Origin: an uncultured Bacilli bacterium
GTDB taxonomy: Bacteria; Bacillota_I; Bacilli_A; ML615J-28; CAG-313
Length of the DNA stretch: 53,151 nt
Assembly (NCBI GenBank): GCA_934133195.1
Contig: CAKPAZ010000007.1
Location: 1-53,151 of the forward strand
Direction of reading: 5' to 3'
The translations under genes and the position numbers were made by a program. How positions within the stretch are numbered: the stretch's first letter is position 1; each line of letters begins with the position of its first letter. Shown here in pieces: positions 42,780 to 53,134 of this stretch. Below the pieces are notes generated by a model. That model was given only the letters and a program-made list of their open reading frames with translations. It was not told the DNA's origin and did not search any database.

Positions 42780-45700
42780 TTAAAGAAGTGTATCATTGTC
42801 AGGTAAATCATCTAATACTCCAAGTGTCTTTAAGCGGGCATATTGTTTTTTATTTACCGATGTACGATATTCAAAATCCGCCTTGGAAGTAAATGAATGA
42901 CGATTTCTTGCTTCAACGATTGATTCGGCAACAGTTTCTCCAAGGGATTCTACCGCGATAAATGGTAGGTACAATGATTTCTTATCCTCAGAGATAACAA
43001 AATCAGAAGCAAGTGATTTCTCAATGTTAATTTGTTTAAACGTATAACCTCTTAAAACCATTTCAAGAGCAATGTATAAAACTCCTAAAAGGTCAGTTTC
43101 TTTATTTGATAAAGTATCTTTTTTAGCAAGACGTTCTTCAAATTCCGTTATTTTATTTCTGATAGCATTTCTTCCTGCGGCGAAGATTTCTGGATCAAAC
43201 TCTTTAGCACGCTTAGAGAAGAAGGCTGCGTAATAATATATTGGTCGATGAACCTTAAACCATCCAATACGAAGAGCCATTATTACATAGGCGGTCGCAT
43301 GAGCTTTTGGGAACATGTATTTAATACGTTTACAGCTATAAATATACCAATCCGGAACATTATATTTCAACATTAATTCTTCTTGTTCTTTCTTTAAACC
43401 TTTACCTTTACGAACACCTTCCATAATGGTAAAGGCATCATGAGCAGGAAGATTTTTTTCCATTAGATATAACATAATGTCATCACGGCATCCAATTAAT
43501 TCACTAAATTCAACTTTTGGATATAGTGGGTTAATTCCTTTAAAGAGTTCTTCGGCGTTTCTTCCCCAAACATCAGTACCATGGGAAAGTCCAGATACTT
43601 TAATGATATCGGCATAAGTCTTAGGTTTAATGGTTTCAAGCATTCCACGTACAAACTGGGTACCAAACTCAGGCATTCCTCTAGTTCCACTTGATAGTTT
43701 ATCCATATCATCACCATTGATCTTTAAGGCTTCCTTAGAACTAAATAACGATAAAACATCTGGATCTAAGAAAGGAATTCTCTCAACAGTATTAAATGGG
43801 AATAAATCAGGTTCTTGGTGAACAAAATCCATTAGTTGTTTAATAACCGTTGGATCATCATGACCAAGAATATCTAGTTTTAATAAGTTACTTTCAAAAC
43901 TATGATAATCATAGTGGGAGGTACGCCAACCAAGGGCATCAATTTCATCCGAATCTATTGGTGGATATTGTACAGGAATAATGTCGGTATATTCAATTGT
44001 ATCCGGTACAACAACAATACCACCAGGATGTTGTCCCGTTGTCTTTTTGGAGCCAGCAATAAATGAAGCAATACGTTCAATTTCGGTTTTTCTTATCTTG
44101 ATATTTCGATCACTATAGTAATCTCTTGTATAAGCAAAGGCGGTTTTATCCATGACTGTAGATACCGTTCCTGCTCTAAAGGCATTATCAAAACCAAAGG
44201 TTTCTTGACAGAAAAGATGGGCTTTTCCTTGATATTCACCAGAAAAGTTTAAGTCAATATCAGGAACTTTATCTCCTTTAAAACCAAGGAAAGTTTCAAA
44301 TGCAATATCAATACCATTTTTTTCTAACTTTTCACCACAGACTGGACAATTAGCATCAGGTAAGTCAAAACCAACTGCTACTTTCATAAGTTTTTCTAAA
44401 AACTCATCACTTACTGGCATATGGTATCTTTCTTGTTCTTCTTTGGTTAGTTTGAAGGCATGGAAGTGGCAATGTGGACAAACATAATGAGGTTTTAAGG
44501 CATTAACTTCCGTTATTCCCATCATGGTCGCAACAAAACTTGAACCAACGGAGCCTCTACTTCCAACGACATATCCTGCATCATTCGAGTTTTTAACAAG
44601 AAGATGAGAAATGAAATATACCGAAGCATAACCATGGCCAATGATGGCATTTAATTCTCTTTCTAAACGCTCTTGAACATAAAGTGGTAAATCTTCACCA
44701 TATTTAGCACGAGCGGTTGCAAAAGAAATATCATGAACGGCTTCTTTCATTGATGGAACACCAATTTTTTGCATGAAGTCATCACGTGGAACATATAGTT
44801 CTTTAGGGAATAGTGGGAATGATTCAATCATATCACTAATTAAATTAGAATTCTTTACAACAATCTCATGAGCAAGATCAGCTGGTAAGAAAGAGAATGC
44901 TTCTAACATCTCCGTAGTTGATCTAAAATGCATATCAAGTGGTTTATGTTTCGATAATGGATGAGGACCACCACCATTTGGACGGGCCACCGCAAGATAG
45001 ATGCTACGATATTTAGAGTCTTCGGCAATCAAGTGATGAACATCACCCGTCGCAACAACAGGAATATTTAAGTCATGACCAGCACTAATGATTTTCTTAA
45101 TGACATCTTGAATGATGTAATCACGATTCTTTTCCGTTTCATTTTCAAACATCCAATAATAACATGCTGGTGGTTGAACCTCAAGATAATCATAATATTT
45201 AGCTTTTTCTAGAAGTTCATAGTATGGACGTTCATACGCGGTAATAAAAATATCACCATTTGCACATCCACTTCCAACAAGAATTTCTTCACGATATTTA
45301 TCTAAGACAGAGCGGTATACAAGAGCATCTTTATTAAAATGCGTTGTATGAGCATCCGATATTATTTTATAAAAGTTCTTTAGTCCTACACGATTCTTTA
45401 CAAGAATACATAAATGAAGTGGACGTTTAGATTTAGCAAGGACATCACGATTAATTAGAGCATTTAAATCTTGATAGTCATATACTTTCTTTTGGAATAA
45501 ATCACTAAGCATACGATTAAAGACATTAGTTGTTGTCTTCGCATCGTGGATAGCTCTATGTTGTTGTTCAATTTCAACTTTCAAGTATTTAGCAATCGTT
45601 TCAAGTTTGTAGTTCTTTGGTCCTCCCATATATAAGGTTCTCGCAAGATCTAGGGTATCAATACATGGATATTGAGGAATTGATAATCCTAGTTTATTAG

Positions 45701-47288
45701 CCGTATCATAGACAAAGCCAGTATCGAAGTCCGCATTTTGAGCGACTAAGACCGAACCTTTGATAAATTCTAAGAAATCAGGAAAGATTTCTTCAATATA
45801 TGGAGCATCTTGAACAGTCATATTTGTGATGCTTGTAAGTTCACTAATAAAGGTTGAAATCTGCGTCTTTGGTTTAACAAAACTCATAAAGGTATCAACA
45901 ATTAAACCATCTTTGAGTTTTACCGCCCCAATTTCAATTATTTCATTATAATTTACACTAAGTCCTGTTGTTTCAAGGTCAAAGACAACATAGGTTGCAG
46001 TTCTTAAATCAATCGATTCTGAATATGGATGGGTAATTCTAAGGGCAGTATCATCTACATAGTATGCTTCTACCCCAGCGATTGGTTTAATATTTTTGGT
46101 GGAACAAAGCTTAAAGAAGTCTGGTAGAATATGACAGTTAGCATGATCAGTAACGGCGAGAGCAGTATGACCATATCTTACAGCTTGGTCGACATACTCA
46201 TCAACATTTAAAATACTATCTAATACTGACATCTTAGTATGAGCATGAAGCTCTACTCTTTTTTCTTCGGCACTATCAAAACGTTGTCTAGAGGCATCAA
46301 TTCCACATACAACAATTGAATCACACATGATAACAACATCTTTTGCGAAATCATCCCATTGAATACTACCTCTAATAACTAATCTTTTACCTGGTTGAAT
46401 TTCTTTTTCAAAAACATTTTTATCAGCTTCACGATAGAAACGTTTAATGATAACAGAATCCGTATAATCAGTAATAATACCTTCAAATAAATTAAATTCA
46501 CGACCATCTTTTGTTTTTATTTCTTTGACTTCCGCTTTTACAACAACACCAGTTACTTCTACTTTATTTGTAAATCTTGTTTGTTTAAATTCTTCTACTT
46601 CAATACTAGAAAATGGTACTTCGTTAAGAAGAATGGTAATTGCTTGATTTGATTTTGGTCTTGTGTAAATGGAGTGTTCTTCATTTGCTTGAGCTTCAGC
46701 CTTCTTTTTTTGGTACATTTCAATGCTTTTAGCTTCATTTTGATCAAGGGTTCTTACCATTTGTTCATGATGAACTTCCTTGATGGACACTTCATCAGCG
46801 TTGATCTCTGTTACAAGGAGGATTTTACTAAAACCATAGTTTACAAGAAAAGCATTTAAAAGTGGTAAATGCTCATCAACTACTTTCTTATCATCAAGAG
46901 ATGGAACCTCAATGATAAATTTATTGCCATCTAGTTTTGATGGAAAAGTAAATAGGGAAGTTATAGTTGCTTTTTTGGTTTTACAAATATCAATACCAGC
47001 TTGATAATATTTAAATAAAAGATTATAATCATTGTTAATACTATCATCACGATAACTTACAGTATATAATACTTTTTTTACATCATAGCTTTCAATTAAG
47101 TTTGTACTAACCTTATCTAAAGTTTCTTTTAAGATATCCCAAGGTATCACACGATCAAATAATAGGCATAAACGCCATGAATTATCACTTTGTCTAACCT
47201 TTACACAAGTTATATCACCTGATGATGTATACTCATTAGGTTCAACATTAGCATTTTTTAACATGCTAAGCCATTTTTCACTAGCCAT
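42780..47288 (-). CDS. polC: DNA polymerase III PolC-type alpha subunit
   Basis: The replicative polymerase of low-GC Gram-positives, 1502 residues. An N-terminal domain and OB fold (to about 340) precede a PHP domain (VELHAHTKMSVLD near 346), which is split by a DEDDh proofreading exonuclease (VVFDLETTGLS near 438, HRAIHDAKTT). The Zn finger CPHCHFH/CPVCGEKL lies near 938-985, and the catalytic PDIDLNFSGEYQG near 1009. RGSVGSSFVATMMGITEVN and GQHPGGIVVVP are also conserved. It is complete. Seventeen bases separate it from the small kinase gene before it, with which it is probably co-transcribed. Confidence 0.97.
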   Translation of the reverse strand: MASEKWLSMLKNANVEPNEYTSSGDITCVKVRQSDNSWRLCLLFDRVIPWDILKETLDKVSTNLIESYDVKKVLYTVSYRDDSINNDYNLLFKYYQAGIDICKTKKATITSLFTFPSKLDGNKFIIEVPSLDDKKVVDEHLPLLNAFLVNYGFSKILLVTEINADEVSIKEVHHEQMVRTLDQNEAKSIEMYQKKKAEAQANEEHSIYTRPKSNQAITILLNEVPFSSIEVEEFKQTRFTNKVEVTGVVVKAEVKEIKTKDGREFNLFEGIITDYTDSVIIKRFYREADKNVFEKEIQPGKRLVIRGSIQWDDFAKDVVIMCDSIVVCGIDASRQRFDSAEEKRVELHAHTKMSVLDSILNVDEYVDQAVRYGHTALAVTDHANCHILPDFFKLCSTKNIKPIAGVEAYYVDDTALRITHPYSESIDLRTATYVVFDLETTGLSVNYNEIIEIGAVKLKDGLIVDTFMSFVKPKTQISTFISELTSITNMTVQDAPYIEEIFPDFLEFIKGSVLVAQNADFDTGFVYDTANKLGLSIPQYPCIDTLDLARTLYMGGPKNYKLETIAKYLKVEIEQQHRAIHDAKTTTNVFNRMLSDLFQKKVYDYQDLNALINRDVLAKSKRPLHLCILVKNRVGLKNFYKIISDAHTTHFNKDALVYRSVLDKYREEILVGSGCANGDIFITAYERPYYELLEKAKYYDYLEVQPPACYYWMFENETEKNRDYIIQDVIKKIISAGHDLNIPVVATGDVHHLIAEDSKYRSIYLAVARPNGGGPHPLSKHKPLDMHFRSTTEMLEAFSFLPADLAHEIVVKNSNLISDMIESFPLFPKELYVPRDDFMQKIGVPSMKEAVHDISFATARAKYGEDLPLYVQERLERELNAIIGHGYASVYFISHLLVKNSNDAGYVVGSRGSVGSSFVATMMGITEVNALKPHYVCPHCHFHAFKLTKEEQERYHMPVSDEFLEKLMKVAVGFDLPDANCPVCGEKLEKNGIDIAFETFLGFKGDKVPDIDLNFSGEYQGKAHLFCQETFGFDNAFRAGTVSTVMDKTAFAYTRDYYSDRNIKIRKTEIERIASFIAGSKKTTGQHPGGIVVVPDTIEYTDIIPVQYPPIDSDEIDALGWRTSHYDYHSFESNLLKLDILGHDDPTVIKQLMDFVHQEPDLFPFNTVERIPFLDPDVLSLFSSKEALKINGDDMDKLSSGTRGMPEFGTQFVRGMLETIKPKTYADIIKVSGLSHGTDVWGRNAEELFKGINPLYPKVEFSELIGCRDDIMLYLMEKNLPAHDAFTIMEGVRKGKGLKKEQEELMLKYNVPDWYIYSCKRIKYMFPKAHATAYVIMALRIGWFKVHRPIYYYAAFFSKRAKEFDPEIFAAGRNAIRNKITEFEERLAKKDTLSNKETDLLGVLYIALEMVLRGYTFKQINIEKSLASDFVISEDKKSLYLPFIAVESLGETVAESIVEARNRHSFTSKADFEYRTSVNKKQYARLKTLGVLDDLPDNDTLL

Positions 47289-47305
47289 CTTTGTCTTCCC
47301 CTTTC

Positions 47306-47773
47306 TTATAAATCTTGATTATTTTCAATTATTTTTATTTCGATAAATCCTTCATCAGTAGTTGGAGGAATAATTTTTTCTCCATATGAACTAATAACTT
47401 CTATTGGTAAATAAAGTTCATTGGGAAGTGTATTTCTTCTACTTACTCTTTCCATACACTTACTTACATCTGTTTTAAAAAAATAAGCTATCTTTTGATA
47501 ATTTACCTGATATTTACTAAGTTCAGTATCAAACCTAGCACGTACTTTAGGAGTAATATTAGTGGCATCAAAAATAATGTCTTGATTATTCTTTAGATTT
47601 TCAGCACATAAACGATATACTTCGGGCCAAACCTTAGTTTCATCAAAGTCAGGATGTAACATTCTTACTACATCACTTGATACGATAACATAGTTATGTT
47701 CTTTTGATAAAGAACGGGCATAAGTGGTTTTTCCACTTCCAGGTATTCCAATCATCATGTGTACAATAGCCAT
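47306..47773 (-). CDS. Small P-loop kinase-like protein
   Basis: A 155-residue AAA_33/polynucleotide-kinase-like ATPase. Walker A is MMIGIPGSGKTTYAR at the N-terminus, VSSDVVRMLHPD supplies the Asp, IIFDATNITPKVR follows, and VSRRNT near residue 118 is the lid Arg cluster. Such stand-alone domains phosphorylate nucleic acid ends or small substrates; the target is not evident. It is in front of polC, with AAGGAG before its ATG. Confidence 0.82.
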   Translation of the reverse strand: MAIVHMMIGIPGSGKTTYARSLSKEHNYVIVSSDVVRMLHPDFDETKVWPEVYRLCAENLKNNQDIIFDATNITPKVRARFDTELSKYQVNYQKIAYFFKTDVSKCMERVSRRNTLPNELYLPIEVISSYGEKIIPPTTDEGFIEIKIIENNQDL

Positions 47774-47809
47774 TTTTGTTCTCCTTATGTTATAAAAATA
47801 ATATAATTA

Positions 47810-47838
47810 ATTTTATCAAATTTTGTCGTTTGTCGCAA
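47810..47838 (-). promoter_or_regulatory. Promoter of the kinase-polC operon
   Basis: TTGCGA (47833-47838) and TAAAAT (47810-47815) are 17 bases apart on the minus strand, with TGA before the -10 as an extended element. Confidence 0.55.
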
Positions 47839-47855
47839 GAAAATAACTAATCTTT

Positions 47856-49409
47856 TTAAAGTAGTAAATCTTCAATATTATAAACTTTTGTTGCGAGTTT
47901 TTCTAGGAACTCTCTTTCATGGGTTGCGAAGATGATTGTACCTTGATATTTCTTTAAAGCGGTTAATAAATCTTCTTTCGCATCCTTATCTAAGTGGTTA
48001 GTTGGTTCATCAAGAATTAAAATATTTGCTTTTTTCATCATTATTTTACATAATTTTAGTTTTGCTTGTTCTCCCCCACTTAAGGTTTTAATGGGTTGAA
48101 GCGCCATTGCTCCGGTTATTCCACATCTCGCAAGAGTTGTTCTAATATCTTTTTCTAACATATTAGGGTAAATATTAGAAATTTCTTGTAAAGGAGTAAG
48201 ACTAGGATTTTCAAAATGATGTTCTTGTTCAAAATAAGCAATTAAAGCATCATCAACAAATTTAAATGATCCTTTGATTGGTTTTAACTCCCCAACTAAG
48301 GTTTTTAATAATGTTGATTTACCAATTCCATTAAATCCGGTAATCGCTAGTTTTTCTCCACTTTTGATGGTAAAATTCATTTCTGGTAGTAAGGATGAAT
48401 CATAACCGATTTCTAAATCATTTACTTCTAATAGTTTATGAGAATAGATAGGTTTATAATTAAATGATAAACTTAAATGGATATCACTACTTCTTGGTTT
48501 ATCCATTACCACAATCTTATCTAACTTCTTTTGTCTACTTTGAGCTTGTCTAGCAGTGGATGTTTTTACTTTATTTTTTTGAATATAATCATTTAACATC
48601 TTAATCTCTCTTTGTTGAGCTGCATACTCTTTAGTAGCATTTTCTACAAGTTGAGCTTTTTTAAATAAGTACGCTTGATAATTACCTTTAAATCTAGTTA
48701 CTTTACCAAATTCAAGTTCCATTATAACATTTACAACATCATTTAAGAATTCTTGATTGTGTGAAACAATAAAGAAATTACCTTTATATTCTTTTAAGTA
48801 TTTTACCAACCAATCAACATGGACAGTATCTAAGAAGTTGGTAGGTTCATCGAGGATTAAAAGATCTGGCTCTTCAAGAAGGAGTTTTGTAAGGATGACT
48901 TTCATCTTTTGTCCGCCTGATAAGTGAGACATAACGGTTTGCATTCCATAGTTTGTTACCCCAAGTCCAGTCGCAATTCTCGCAATCTTAGAATTTAAAG
49001 CGTAAAAATCATTTTCTTCTAGTTCTTCTCTCAACATAGTTGTTGATTTAACTAAACGATTAATCATCGTTTCATCAGTTTCTTTGATTAGTAAATCTAG
49101 TTGTTCATTTAATACTTTATTTTTATTATATAAATCAATAAAGGCTTCTTTTAAATATTCATCGATGGTTAGTTTTTTATTGATGTTCATGTATTGATCA
49201 AGGTAACCAACTTTAATCTTTTTATCAAAGTTAATTGAACCACTATCAGGTAAAATATTACCACATAATACTTGAATTAATGTCGTTTTTCCCACGCCAT
49301 TATTTCCTACTACACCAATCTTATCACCCTCAAGAATACGAAAATTTGCATCTTTAAAGATTGTTTTTTTGTCAAAGGTTAAATTTAAGTTTTCTACTGT
49401 AAGTAGCAT
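47856..49409 (-). CDS. ABC-F family ATPase
   Basis: A 517-residue protein of two fused ABC domains without membrane segments, a translation-linked class that acts at the ribosome. The first domain has GNNGVGKTT, HLSGGQKMK and LLILDEPTNFLD. The second has GFNGIGKST, LSGGEQAK and ILILDEPTNHLD. The linker is helical and basic (ARQAQSRQKKLDK), with a KNKVKTSTARQAQ tip. There is no long C-terminal tail. It resembles the YbiT/YkpA branch, but a resistance role cannot be excluded. GAGGTGG precedes the ATG. Confidence 0.93.
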   Translation of the reverse strand: MLLTVENLNLTFDKKTIFKDANFRILEGDKIGVVGNNGVGKTTLIQVLCGNILPDSGSINFDKKIKVGYLDQYMNINKKLTIDEYLKEAFIDLYNKNKVLNEQLDLLIKETDETMINRLVKSTTMLREELEENDFYALNSKIARIATGLGVTNYGMQTVMSHLSGGQKMKVILTKLLLEEPDLLILDEPTNFLDTVHVDWLVKYLKEYKGNFFIVSHNQEFLNDVVNVIMELEFGKVTRFKGNYQAYLFKKAQLVENATKEYAAQQREIKMLNDYIQKNKVKTSTARQAQSRQKKLDKIVVMDKPRSSDIHLSLSFNYKPIYSHKLLEVNDLEIGYDSSLLPEMNFTIKSGEKLAITGFNGIGKSTLLKTLVGELKPIKGSFKFVDDALIAYFEQEHHFENPSLTPLQEISNIYPNMLEKDIRTTLARCGITGAMALQPIKTLSGGEQAKLKLCKIMMKKANILILDEPTNHLDKDAKEDLLTALKKYQGTIIFATHEREFLEKLATKVYNIEDLLL

Positions 49410-49458
49410 TTAACCACCTCATTTCTTTTTACTTTTTATATTTTACAAAATCACTTAT

Positions 49459-49487
49459 ATTATAACATTTATAGCCAATAAAGTAAA
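49459..49487 (-). promoter_or_regulatory. Promoter of the ABC-F gene
   Basis: TTTACT (49482-49487) and TATAAT (49459-49464) are 17 bases apart on the minus strand, with TGT in front of the -10 as an extended element. Confidence 0.65.
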
Positions 49488-49507
49488 GGTAAGTATTTTT
49501 ATTTCCA

Positions 49508-49535
49508 TTAAAAAAAGCATACCTCAAGTATGCTT
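49508..49535 (-). terminator. Terminator of the response regulator-kinase-protease operon
   Basis: AAGCATAC (49515-49522) pairs with GTATGCTT (49528-49535), then a T run on the minus strand; it overlaps the protease stop codon. Confidence 0.88.
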
Positions 49536-50736
49536 ATTTCTTTAGGGTAATTGTTGTTGAAAGAATTTTATTATTTTTTCTTGAATAATAAGTAATTTCA
49601 ACTTTATTTCCAACAATTTGTTCTGAAAGCATTATACTTAAATCTGTCATTGTTTTAATTTTGTTACCGTTAAATTCGAGAATAATGTCATCAGATGAAA
49701 TACCTGAATTATCAGAACTACTGTCTTTCATTATTTCTGTTACATAAATTCCATATCTAGTTTCACTATCTGTATAAATATCAGGAATACTCTTTAATCC
49801 TAATTTTTGAATCATTGTTGGAGTAAGACCTTTAACTTGAATTCCTGTTAAGCCAAGGCGTGGTCTTTCAATATTGATTTCTTTTTCTAGATAGTTTTCA
49901 AGTAAATACTTTATTTCATTTGAAGTAATCGCAAATCCCATATTTTCAACTTTCACCGAGGAATACTTCATAGTATTCATTCCAACAAGCTTGCCTTCTA
50001 TGGTAAAAAGGCCACCACCTGAGTTACCAGGGTTAATCGCTGCATCATGTTGAATGTACTTACCAACAAAATCATTAACGCCATCACCATCAGTATCACT
50101 AGAAATGTATCTGGCATTTCCTGAAACAACACCAAAAGTTACAGAGTTATAGAAAGTATATCCTTCAGGATGTCCTACCGCAATAACAAATGAACCTTTC
50201 TTTAAATTATTGCTATCAGCGAATTCAACGGGTTGAATCTTTGTATAATGATAGAAAGTAATTAAAGCTAAGTCAACTTTTTCATCATATCCTAAGATTT
50301 TAGCCTCAACCTCAGGTCCATCTTCACCTAAAGTAACATAAACTTTAGTGGTACCACTTAGTTCATTTTCACTATCAATGACCACATGACGATTTGTGAT
50401 TGCGAAATACTTATAATTGACAAGTTTACCATCTTCAATTACTTCTTCCGCCTTGTATATTACACCACTGCCAATGTCTAAACCATCTTCTGAGGTAACG
50501 CCAGAATCAAGAGTATTAACTTGCTTTAAGCATACTCCGATGACCGCATTTTCGACTCTTTCATATGCAGTTTCTACAGCATTTTCTAAATCTTTGATGG
50601 TTATTTCTTCATAATTTACAACACGATTAGTAATTTCATTTTCAACATTATTTTTTACATTTTGTTTTAATTGACAACTAGTAATCGTAAATAGTAATAA
50701 TAAACATATCAATAAAGATGTAATTTTCTTTTTCAT
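49534..50736 (-). CDS. HtrA/DegP-like serine protease, lipoprotein
   Basis: A 400-residue envelope quality-control protease. The N-terminus is a lipoprotein signal (KKKITSLLICLLLLFTITSC) with a lipobox Cys near residue 21, unlike the membrane-anchored HtrA of Bacillus. The trypsin-like domain has the triad as ITNRHVVID (His near 117), YDEKVDLALI (Asp near 156) and NPGNSGGGLF (Ser near 239). A PDZ domain follows (GISSDDIILEFNG). Two ATGs occur; the one at 50736 has better spacing from GGGGG. It is the last gene of a response regulator-kinase operon, as in stress-induced envelope units. Confidence 0.92.
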   Translation of the reverse strand: MKKKITSLLICLLLLFTITSCQLKQNVKNNVENEITNRVVNYEEITIKDLENAVETAYERVENAVIGVCLKQVNTLDSGVTSEDGLDIGSGVIYKAEEVIEDGKLVNYKYFAITNRHVVIDSENELSGTTKVYVTLGEDGPEVEAKILGYDEKVDLALITFYHYTKIQPVEFADSNNLKKGSFVIAVGHPEGYTFYNSVTFGVVSGNARYISSDTDGDGVNDFVGKYIQHDAAINPGNSGGGLFTIEGKLVGMNTMKYSSVKVENMGFAITSNEIKYLLENYLEKEINIERPRLGLTGIQVKGLTPTMIQKLGLKSIPDIYTDSETRYGIYVTEIMKDSSSDNSGISSDDIILEFNGNKIKTMTDLSIMLSEQIVGNKVEITYYSRKNNKILSTTITLKK

Positions 50737-50761
50737 CATGTTTCCCCCTTTTTATTTTTGT

Positions 50762-52279
50762 TTATTTATTTTCTTTTTTGATTGGAGCTTTAAACCAGAA
50801 GGTACTTCCTTCATTTGGTTTTGATTCGACTCCATATTTAAAATGATGATACTCTAATATTTCTTTAATAATAGAAAGTCCAAGTCCACTGCCACCAGTA
50901 GAACGAGTAAGACCTTTATCTACTCGGTAATATCTTTCCCAAATATATTTTAGATCTTCTTCTTTAATACCGATTCCATAGTCAGTTACTTTAATAATTA
51001 CTTCATCATTTTGTACTTCTTGAACGATATCGATAGTTTTTGAATCTTTACTATAATTTATCGCATTTGTAATGAAATTATACATTACTTGTTCTATTTT
51101 TGATGAATCTGCCTCAATGAATATTTCCTCTTTATAAGTAAAGTTAATCTTGAAATTTAATTGTTCAACTAACTTTTGTTGACGATTTACAAGTTGGGAA
51201 ATACTTGATGTAAGGTTATAAGTTGTAAGATTAAAGGTTTCAGTTTGAGAAGAAATCTTTGATAAAACAAGTAAATCAGAAACAAGAAGTTTTAAGCGAT
51301 TAGCTTCATCAATAATAATTTGAATATTTTCCGTTTGATTTTCATTTGGGAAATCCTTCATCATTTCCGCATACCCAATAATTAAAGTAAGTGGGGTACG
51401 TAAATCATGAGATACATTTGCGATTAACTCATGTTGGAGAGTTTCCGTTTTCTTTAGTTCTTGAACCGCATAATTTAGTGTATCATTTAGTTCAGATATT
51501 TCTAAGAATCCTTCGCCTTTAAAGGTTAAGTCATACTCTTTTTCCGCGAGTTTTTTAGCTTCATCAGTCATTTCAATGAGCGGCTTAGAGATTTTTCTTG
51601 ATAAAACTAAAGCAATAACAATTGATAACGCAATGACAATTAACGTAATGTATAGTAATTGTGTTTTTAATGTTGCGATTGCTGGTTCAACTGGAGTAAT
51701 CCTTGAATAAATGATTAACATATAAGCATCACTTTTATCTTTTAGTTCCACTCTTGTACAATAAGTAATGTCATCTTCTTTGACGATTTTTTCATCTTCA
51801 CTTACTTGTTGGTGGAAATACTCATGGTTAGTATCATCTACCACCACAAACATTGGATTATTCACCGCAGTAATTTGATTAAAAGTATCCATAAGGTTAA
51901 TTTTAACCTTCGCATTAAATTCCGAGATATCGGTATTTGGGTAAATTAAATCATACTTGACCGTTGGTACATCTTGAGAAGATACAGGAGGGATTTGTTC
52001 TTTCTTAATAATAAAAATATCAGTTTCTTTGTTTTTAACTGTTTGAAGAAGATTCTTACTTAAGGATGAACTTGAATCCTTTAAATCATCAGGACTTGCT
52101 TGATCAACTAAAGAATAAACCTCAGTCATAATGTTTTTCGTTTGTCTTATCTTTGTACGGCGATACACCTTATCAAGAAGTAAGATTTGGAAGATGCAAA
52201 ATACCGCAATCACTACTACACCAAAGATGAGAATATAGCCAAAGAGTTTCCATTTTAAACTAATTTTATTTAGTTTCAA
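50762..52279 (-). CDS. Sensor histidine kinase
   Basis: A 505-residue membrane kinase. One helix at 11-32, an extracytoplasmic sensor of about 175 residues, a second helix near 208-226, then HAMP. The catalytic His lies in NVSHDLRTPLTLI near 290, and NFITNAINYS, VTDYGIGIKEED and GGSGLGLSI form the ATPase. The start is a TTG at 52277-52279 overlapping the regulator by 14 bases; GGGTGG precedes it and no ATG fits. The sensor faces outside and probably detects envelope stress, given the HtrA gene behind it; that is inference. Confidence 0.92.
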   Translation of the reverse strand: MKLNKISLKWKLFGYILIFGVVVIAVFCIFQILLLDKVYRRTKIRQTKNIMTEVYSLVDQASPDDLKDSSSSLSKNLLQTVKNKETDIFIIKKEQIPPVSSQDVPTVKYDLIYPNTDISEFNAKVKINLMDTFNQITAVNNPMFVVVDDTNHEYFHQQVSEDEKIVKEDDITYCTRVELKDKSDAYMLIIYSRITPVEPAIATLKTQLLYITLIVIALSIVIALVLSRKISKPLIEMTDEAKKLAEKEYDLTFKGEGFLEISELNDTLNYAVQELKKTETLQHELIANVSHDLRTPLTLIIGYAEMMKDFPNENQTENIQIIIDEANRLKLLVSDLLVLSKISSQTETFNLTTYNLTSSISQLVNRQQKLVEQLNFKINFTYKEEIFIEADSSKIEQVMYNFITNAINYSKDSKTIDIVQEVQNDEVIIKVTDYGIGIKEEDLKYIWERYYRVDKGLTRSTGGSGLGLSIIKEILEYHHFKYGVESKPNEGSTFWFKAPIKKENK

Positions 52280-52949
52280 AGCGATATCCCACCCTTCTTA
52301 TTGTAATAATGTTATTCGAATATTTCCCTATTTTTTTCCTTAATGACTTAATATGAGTATCTAAAGTTCGGTCATCTTTATCGAAACTTTCACCCCAAAC
52401 TTTTTCAAGTAGTTGTTCTCTGGTTACTGCGACATTCGCATTATTAGTTAGATAAAACAAGATTTCATACTCTTTTAAAGTTAAGTCAACACGTACATTA
52501 TCAACATAAACAATTCTTGCGTCTAAATCAATCTTTAAAGTTTCAAACTCATAATAATGTTTAACCTCTTCTAATTTTGTTGTATTAGGATGCATTCTCA
52601 TGAGTACGGCGTTAATCCTCATCATTAATTCTTTTGGTGAGAATGGTTTAGTAACGTAATCATCAATGCCTAGATCAAACCCATATAGTTTATCATACTC
52701 TTCACTTCGAGCAGAAAGCATAATGATTGGAACTCTACTAAAAGTTCTGATTTGTTTGACACTTGAATATCCATCTAGTTCCGGCATCATGATATCCATA
52801 ATAACTAAATCAACCGGATTTTCTTTTAACATGGAGATTGCTGAAAGTCCATTGTCAGCTTCTAGTACTTGATAGCCAACATGTAATGCATATTTTTTTA
52901 TTAATTCTCTTATTTGTTTTTCATCATCAACAATTAGTAATTGATACAT
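52266..52949 (-). CDS. OmpR/PhoB family response regulator
   Basis: A 227-residue regulator. The receiver begins YQLLIVDDEKQIRE, with the phosphorylated Asp near 52 in DLVIMDIMMPELDG, MLSAR as the Ser/Thr switch, and DYVTKPFSPKEL as the Lys. The DNA-binding winged helix ends with GESFDKDDRTLDTHIKSLRK and RRVGYRFE. The frame opens at 52976; ATG 52947-52949 is preceded by AAAGGAGG. It is the first gene of the operon and may autoregulate. Confidence 0.95.
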   Translation of the reverse strand: MYQLLIVDDEKQIRELIKKYALHVGYQVLEADNGLSAISMLKENPVDLVIMDIMMPELDGYSSVKQIRTFSRVPIIMLSARSEEYDKLYGFDLGIDDYVTKPFSPKELMMRINAVLMRMHPNTTKLEEVKHYYEFETLKIDLDARIVYVDNVRVDLTLKEYEILFYLTNNANVAVTREQLLEKVWGESFDKDDRTLDTHIKSLRKKIGKYSNNIITIRRVGYRFETK

Positions 52950-52981
52950 AGAAGCCTCCTTTTTTCTTTTTAGCATATTAT

Positions 52982-52990
52982 ATTATATCA
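52982..52990 (-). promoter_or_regulatory. Likely extended -10 promoter of the two-component operon
   Basis: TGATATAAT on the minus strand (-10 at 52982-52987) has no good -35 but carries the TGn extension. An AATGTTAACATT palindrome at 53034-53045 lies about 45 bases upstream and could be an operator. Confidence 0.5.
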
Positions 52991-53100
52991 TATTTTTTTA
53001 CTTTTTAAAGAAAAATGGCTAACAAATAGCAATAATGTTAACATTGTTAAATTAAAATGTGTAATTATTATGTATTTCCCAAGTTTGACAGTGATATGCT

Positions 53101-53134
53101 AAAAATCATCTCTACACATGTAGAGATGATTTTT
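53101..53134. terminator. Bidirectional terminator at the window end
   Basis: AAAAATCATCTCTACA (53101-53116) pairs perfectly with the inverse at 53119-53134 around two bases, with T-rich ends on both strands. It probably ends a gene outside the window or separates it from the two-component operon. Confidence 0.8.
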
